Shown piece after piece: positions 62,253 to 64,000 of a DNA stretch of 64,000 bases; position 1 is the first letter of the stretch; each line of letters starts with the position of its first letter. Under the pieces are notes generated by a model. The model searched no databases and had not been told where the DNA came from. It worked only from the letters and a program-made list of their open reading frames with translations. The position numbers were made by a program, and so were the translations under genes. Origin of the DNA: Salinispirillum sp. LH 10-3-1 (GTDB lineage Bacteria > Pseudomonadota > Gammaproteobacteria > Pseudomonadales > Natronospirillaceae); NCBI RefSeq assembly GCF_030643825.1, contig NZ_CP101717.1, positions 1,488,001 to 1,552,000 of the forward strand, written 5' to 3'.

Positions 62253-62857
62253 GGAAAAATGTCCTTTCCGAAAAGCTGTGTTAGAAGTCTAAGTCAGGCA
62301 TTGTACGTTAGGTCTAGAGGGTGTGACTAGAACCACCCGTTAGCTTATTGCTGGTTTTCTGGCACGTTATTCGCTTTGCAGCTCTAAAGCGATGCGTGAA
62401 CCGCACATTGGGGAGGGTTGCGAAGAGACAAAGACATTAGTATGCACTATGATGGTGCGTTGCTTTCAAATTTGCGTCACTAGTGCGCGCGTATTTATAA
62501 CGTTAGCGACATTTGAAAAGCTTTTACGAATAAAAACTTTAACCGAGCTGAAGAAAAGTCTAGTTTTCTCAGTAAGGCTGAATGAACTCAGAATAACTAC
62601 TAACAAGGGTTAGCCTCATGCAGTTTTTTGCTAAACACCAATATTCGCGTCCTTTAGGGTCAGAAAGTGTCATGGTGTCTCCTGCGCGTCGTTATGCCCT
62701 CAGTGAGTGGTTCGACGAATAGCATCATCAGCATGCCCCAGTTTCGGTTGTATCGAGAGGGCGTTTGGTGGTGTAACTGTCGAAAGCTCTTTCGATACGA
62801 GTCGGAAAATTAAAAATGCGATCAAGTGATCGAACAAAAAAAGAAACGAGGAACAAC
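62253..62857. other. 605-base gap between proS and a binding-protein gene
   Basis: I see no convincing gene. It contains a perfect TCGAAAG-CT-CTTTCGA palindrome at 62780-62795, about 60 bases before the binding-protein ATG, a possible operator. An open frame of 34 codons at 62618-62722 follows an AAGGG-like site, but nothing else supports it. Base composition is A/T-richer than the neighbouring genes in the 62.5-62.6 kb part, consistent with promoters for both divergent genes. Confidence 0.6.
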
Positions 62858-63628
62858 ATGAAAACATTAATGAAAACCGTTGCCGGTACTTTGGCTTTGG
62901 GTCTGGCTTTGACCGCTAGCGCTCAAGAACGCAGCGTACGTATCGCCATTGATACGCCTTATGAGCCATTCGGCTGGCAGTTGCCTGACGGCTCGCTGAC
63001 TGGTTTCGAAGTGGAACTGGGTAACGCCGTCTGCGCAGAAATGAACCTGAGCTGCGAGTGGGTTATTCAGGCATGGGATGGCATCATTCCAGGTCTGTTG
63101 TCTCGTCGTTATGACGTGATCTTCTCTTCAATGAGCATCACAGAAGAGCGTGCCCGCAGCGTGTTGTTCTCTGAGCCTTACTACACGACGCCCAGCGCTT
63201 GGTTTGCTGCTGAAGGTACAAGCATCAACCCTGCTGACCAGTCTACCTTGCAAGGTCAGCGTGTAGGTGTTCAGCGTGGGACGATTCAAGACAACTACGT
63301 CACTGAGTTGTTCGGAAACGTTGTTCAAGTTCGTCGTTATGCAACCGCTGATGATTTGGTAGCTGACCTGCGTGGCGGCCGTATCGACGCTATCTTCTTG
63401 GATTTCCCAGTGGGCGAAGAAACCATCCTGAACCACGAAGGCTATGCTGCAGTGGGTGAGCGTGTAACGTCTCCGGCGTCAATCTTCGGTAACGGTGTTG
63501 GCGCAGCGTTCCGTCGCAACGACACTGAGTTGGCTAACATCTTCAATGAAGGCCTGCGTCGTGTGAAAGAAAACGGCACATACACGGAAATCCGTGAAAA
63601 GTACTTCGACTACGACATCATGCTTTAA
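62858..63628 (+). CDS. Polar amino-acid ABC transporter binding protein (ArgT/HisJ family)
   Basis: The 256-residue precursor starts MKTLMKTVAGTLALGLAL, with a signal peptide ending near ASAQ (about residue 22). The mature protein has VRIAIDTPYEPFGWQLPDG and GFEVELGNAVCAEM, typical of SBP_bac_3 proteins. A YDVIFSSMSITEERA segment matches the ligand site of the lysine/arginine/ornithine/histidine type. No permease or ATPase follows in the window, so it may be an orphan or use a transporter encoded elsewhere. ATG at 62858 is preceded by GAGGAAC. Confidence 0.88.
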   Translation: MKTLMKTVAGTLALGLALTASAQERSVRIAIDTPYEPFGWQLPDGSLTGFEVELGNAVCAEMNLSCEWVIQAWDGIIPGLLSRRYDVIFSSMSITEERARSVLFSEPYYTTPSAWFAAEGTSINPADQSTLQGQRVGVQRGTIQDNYVTELFGNVVQVRRYATADDLVADLRGGRIDAIFLDFPVGEETILNHEGYAAVGERVTSPASIFGNGVGAAFRRNDTELANIFNEGLRRVKENGTYTEIREKYFDYDIML

Positions 63629-63682
63629 TTTATCAGCTATAATGTAGTTGATTTGTTACAGCAAACGGATGTTTGTAAACGG

Positions 63683-63708
63683 AAAAGGCCCTGAATAGGG
63701 CCTTTTTT
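63683..63708 (+). terminator. Terminator of the binding-protein gene
   Basis: AGGCCCT pairs with AGGGCCT around a GAAT loop, preceded by AAAA and followed by TTTTT. It is a strong rho-independent structure 55 bases after the stop, and it supports transcription of the binding-protein gene alone. The following 63709-63965 holds no gene I can support. Confidence 0.9.
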
Positions 63709-63965
63709 ATGGCCATGGATGGCCGGTATGCCAGCAACGCACGACGGCATGGAAGCCGGAGGTAGTGCAATGCAGGAGCAATTGCCGAGGAGCAGTTGTT
63801 GGTAGTTATGATAAGCGTCACCTCGGTTTAGAATTGCAGTGTTTCTGTGGTTTTTTATGAGCGATAGTGGTTTTTGAAGTGCAGGAAATAATTCACGCAC
63901 GCATCAAGTGGCATTAAGTTTTAGTGTGAGCTGTCGATAGCGTCACTAATGTGGGAGGAAATTGC

Positions 63966-64000
63966 ATGAATTTGTCTGTAGTCCAGCGGATAGTCTTAGG
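63966..64000 (+). CDS. N terminus of a membrane signalling protein, probably a chemoreceptor (3' truncated by window)
   Basis: ATG at 63966 follows GGGAGGAAATTGC and gives MNLSVVQRIVLG, then the window ends. This start resembles the first residues of methyl-accepting chemotaxis proteins, in which a membrane segment follows at once. Only 11 codons are visible, so the family call is tentative. Confidence 0.45.
   Translation, partial: MNLSVVQRIVL

Noticed and set aside
62392-62613. 73-codon open frame upstream of the binding-protein gene
   Set aside because: No ribosome site, no family resemblance, composition like intergenic DNA.
62618-62722. 34-codon open frame (starting MQFFAKHQYSRPL) with an AAGGG-like site
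   Set aside because: Too short, no recognisable family, and only a moderate ribosome site; kept as a note in the gap entry.
63709-63830. Possible degenerate copy of the structured element (GGCCATGGATGGCC)
   Set aside because: Only the CATGGATG-like part is shared; I could not pair outer arms or the conserved unpaired blocks.

Overview
The window is bacterial chromosomal DNA, about 90% coding, from a gammaproteobacterium and most likely a marine Oceanospirillales-type one (inference). Pointers are LptF/LptG, MsbA, WaaC, a FabY-type ketoacyl synthase as in Pseudomonas, the arsC-wrbA-DUF2069 gene string, and several periplasmic binding-protein transporters including TRAP/TAXI. I see no rRNA, tRNA, CRISPR array, insertion sequence or prophage.

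Region 1 (1-22.5 kb) is a cell-surface block. It starts with the tail of a DegT-type sugar aminotransferase and a WbpM/PglF-type nucleotide-sugar dehydratase. A REP array, a beta-CASP nuclease and an O-antigen-ligase-like membrane protein follow. Next come a minus-strand fusion of a WaaP/InaA-like kinase to a glycosidase-like barrel, and a coupled plus-strand set: phosphatase, Stealth phosphotransferase, YrbL-like kinase, second phosphatase, MsbA. The rest is glycosyltransferases, lptF-lptG, a manB-like phosphomannomutase, waaC, a DUF6165 protein, an unknown outer-membrane barrel and pagL. Together these make, phosphorylate, flip, export and trim LPS or a related glycan.

Region 2 (22.5-31 kb) is metabolic: fabY divergent from an AraC/GlxA regulator, an L-lactate permease, an aminotransferase divergent from an RpiR regulator across a perfect palindrome, and arsC-wrbA-DUF2069. 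Region 3 (31-42 kb) holds a TAXI-TRAP transporter and an Aap/Bzt amino-acid ABC transporter, both with a hairpin between binding protein and permease, then a DUF1127 protein, a LysR regulator and a PlsC-like acyltransferase.

Region 4 (42-47.5 kb, minus strand) is nitrate uptake: nasT-nasS, then nrtA-nrtB-nrtD behind a leader with a near-consensus sigma-54 promoter, an ANTAR-type hexaloop hairpin and a terminator. That is a complete antitermination control unit, but no nitrate reductase is nearby. Region 5 (47.7-54 kb) has a DUF2721 protein, a TerB-like protein, the nucleoside salvage operon cdd-PNP-deoC-deoA-deoB, and pepQ. Region 6 (55-64 kb) has class II DAHP synthase, a ydiJ-type dehydrogenase, a CBS protein, proS, an amino-acid binding protein, and the first codons of a membrane (probably chemoreceptor) gene.

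Two families of short GTAG-headed palindromes (REP-like) are scattered through the intergenic DNA, and several supply the stop codon of the adjoining gene. The most unusual non-coding feature is a pair of large structured inverted-repeat elements at 56.4-56.8 kb. They share a core with compensatory stem changes but have unrelated, perfect outer arms.
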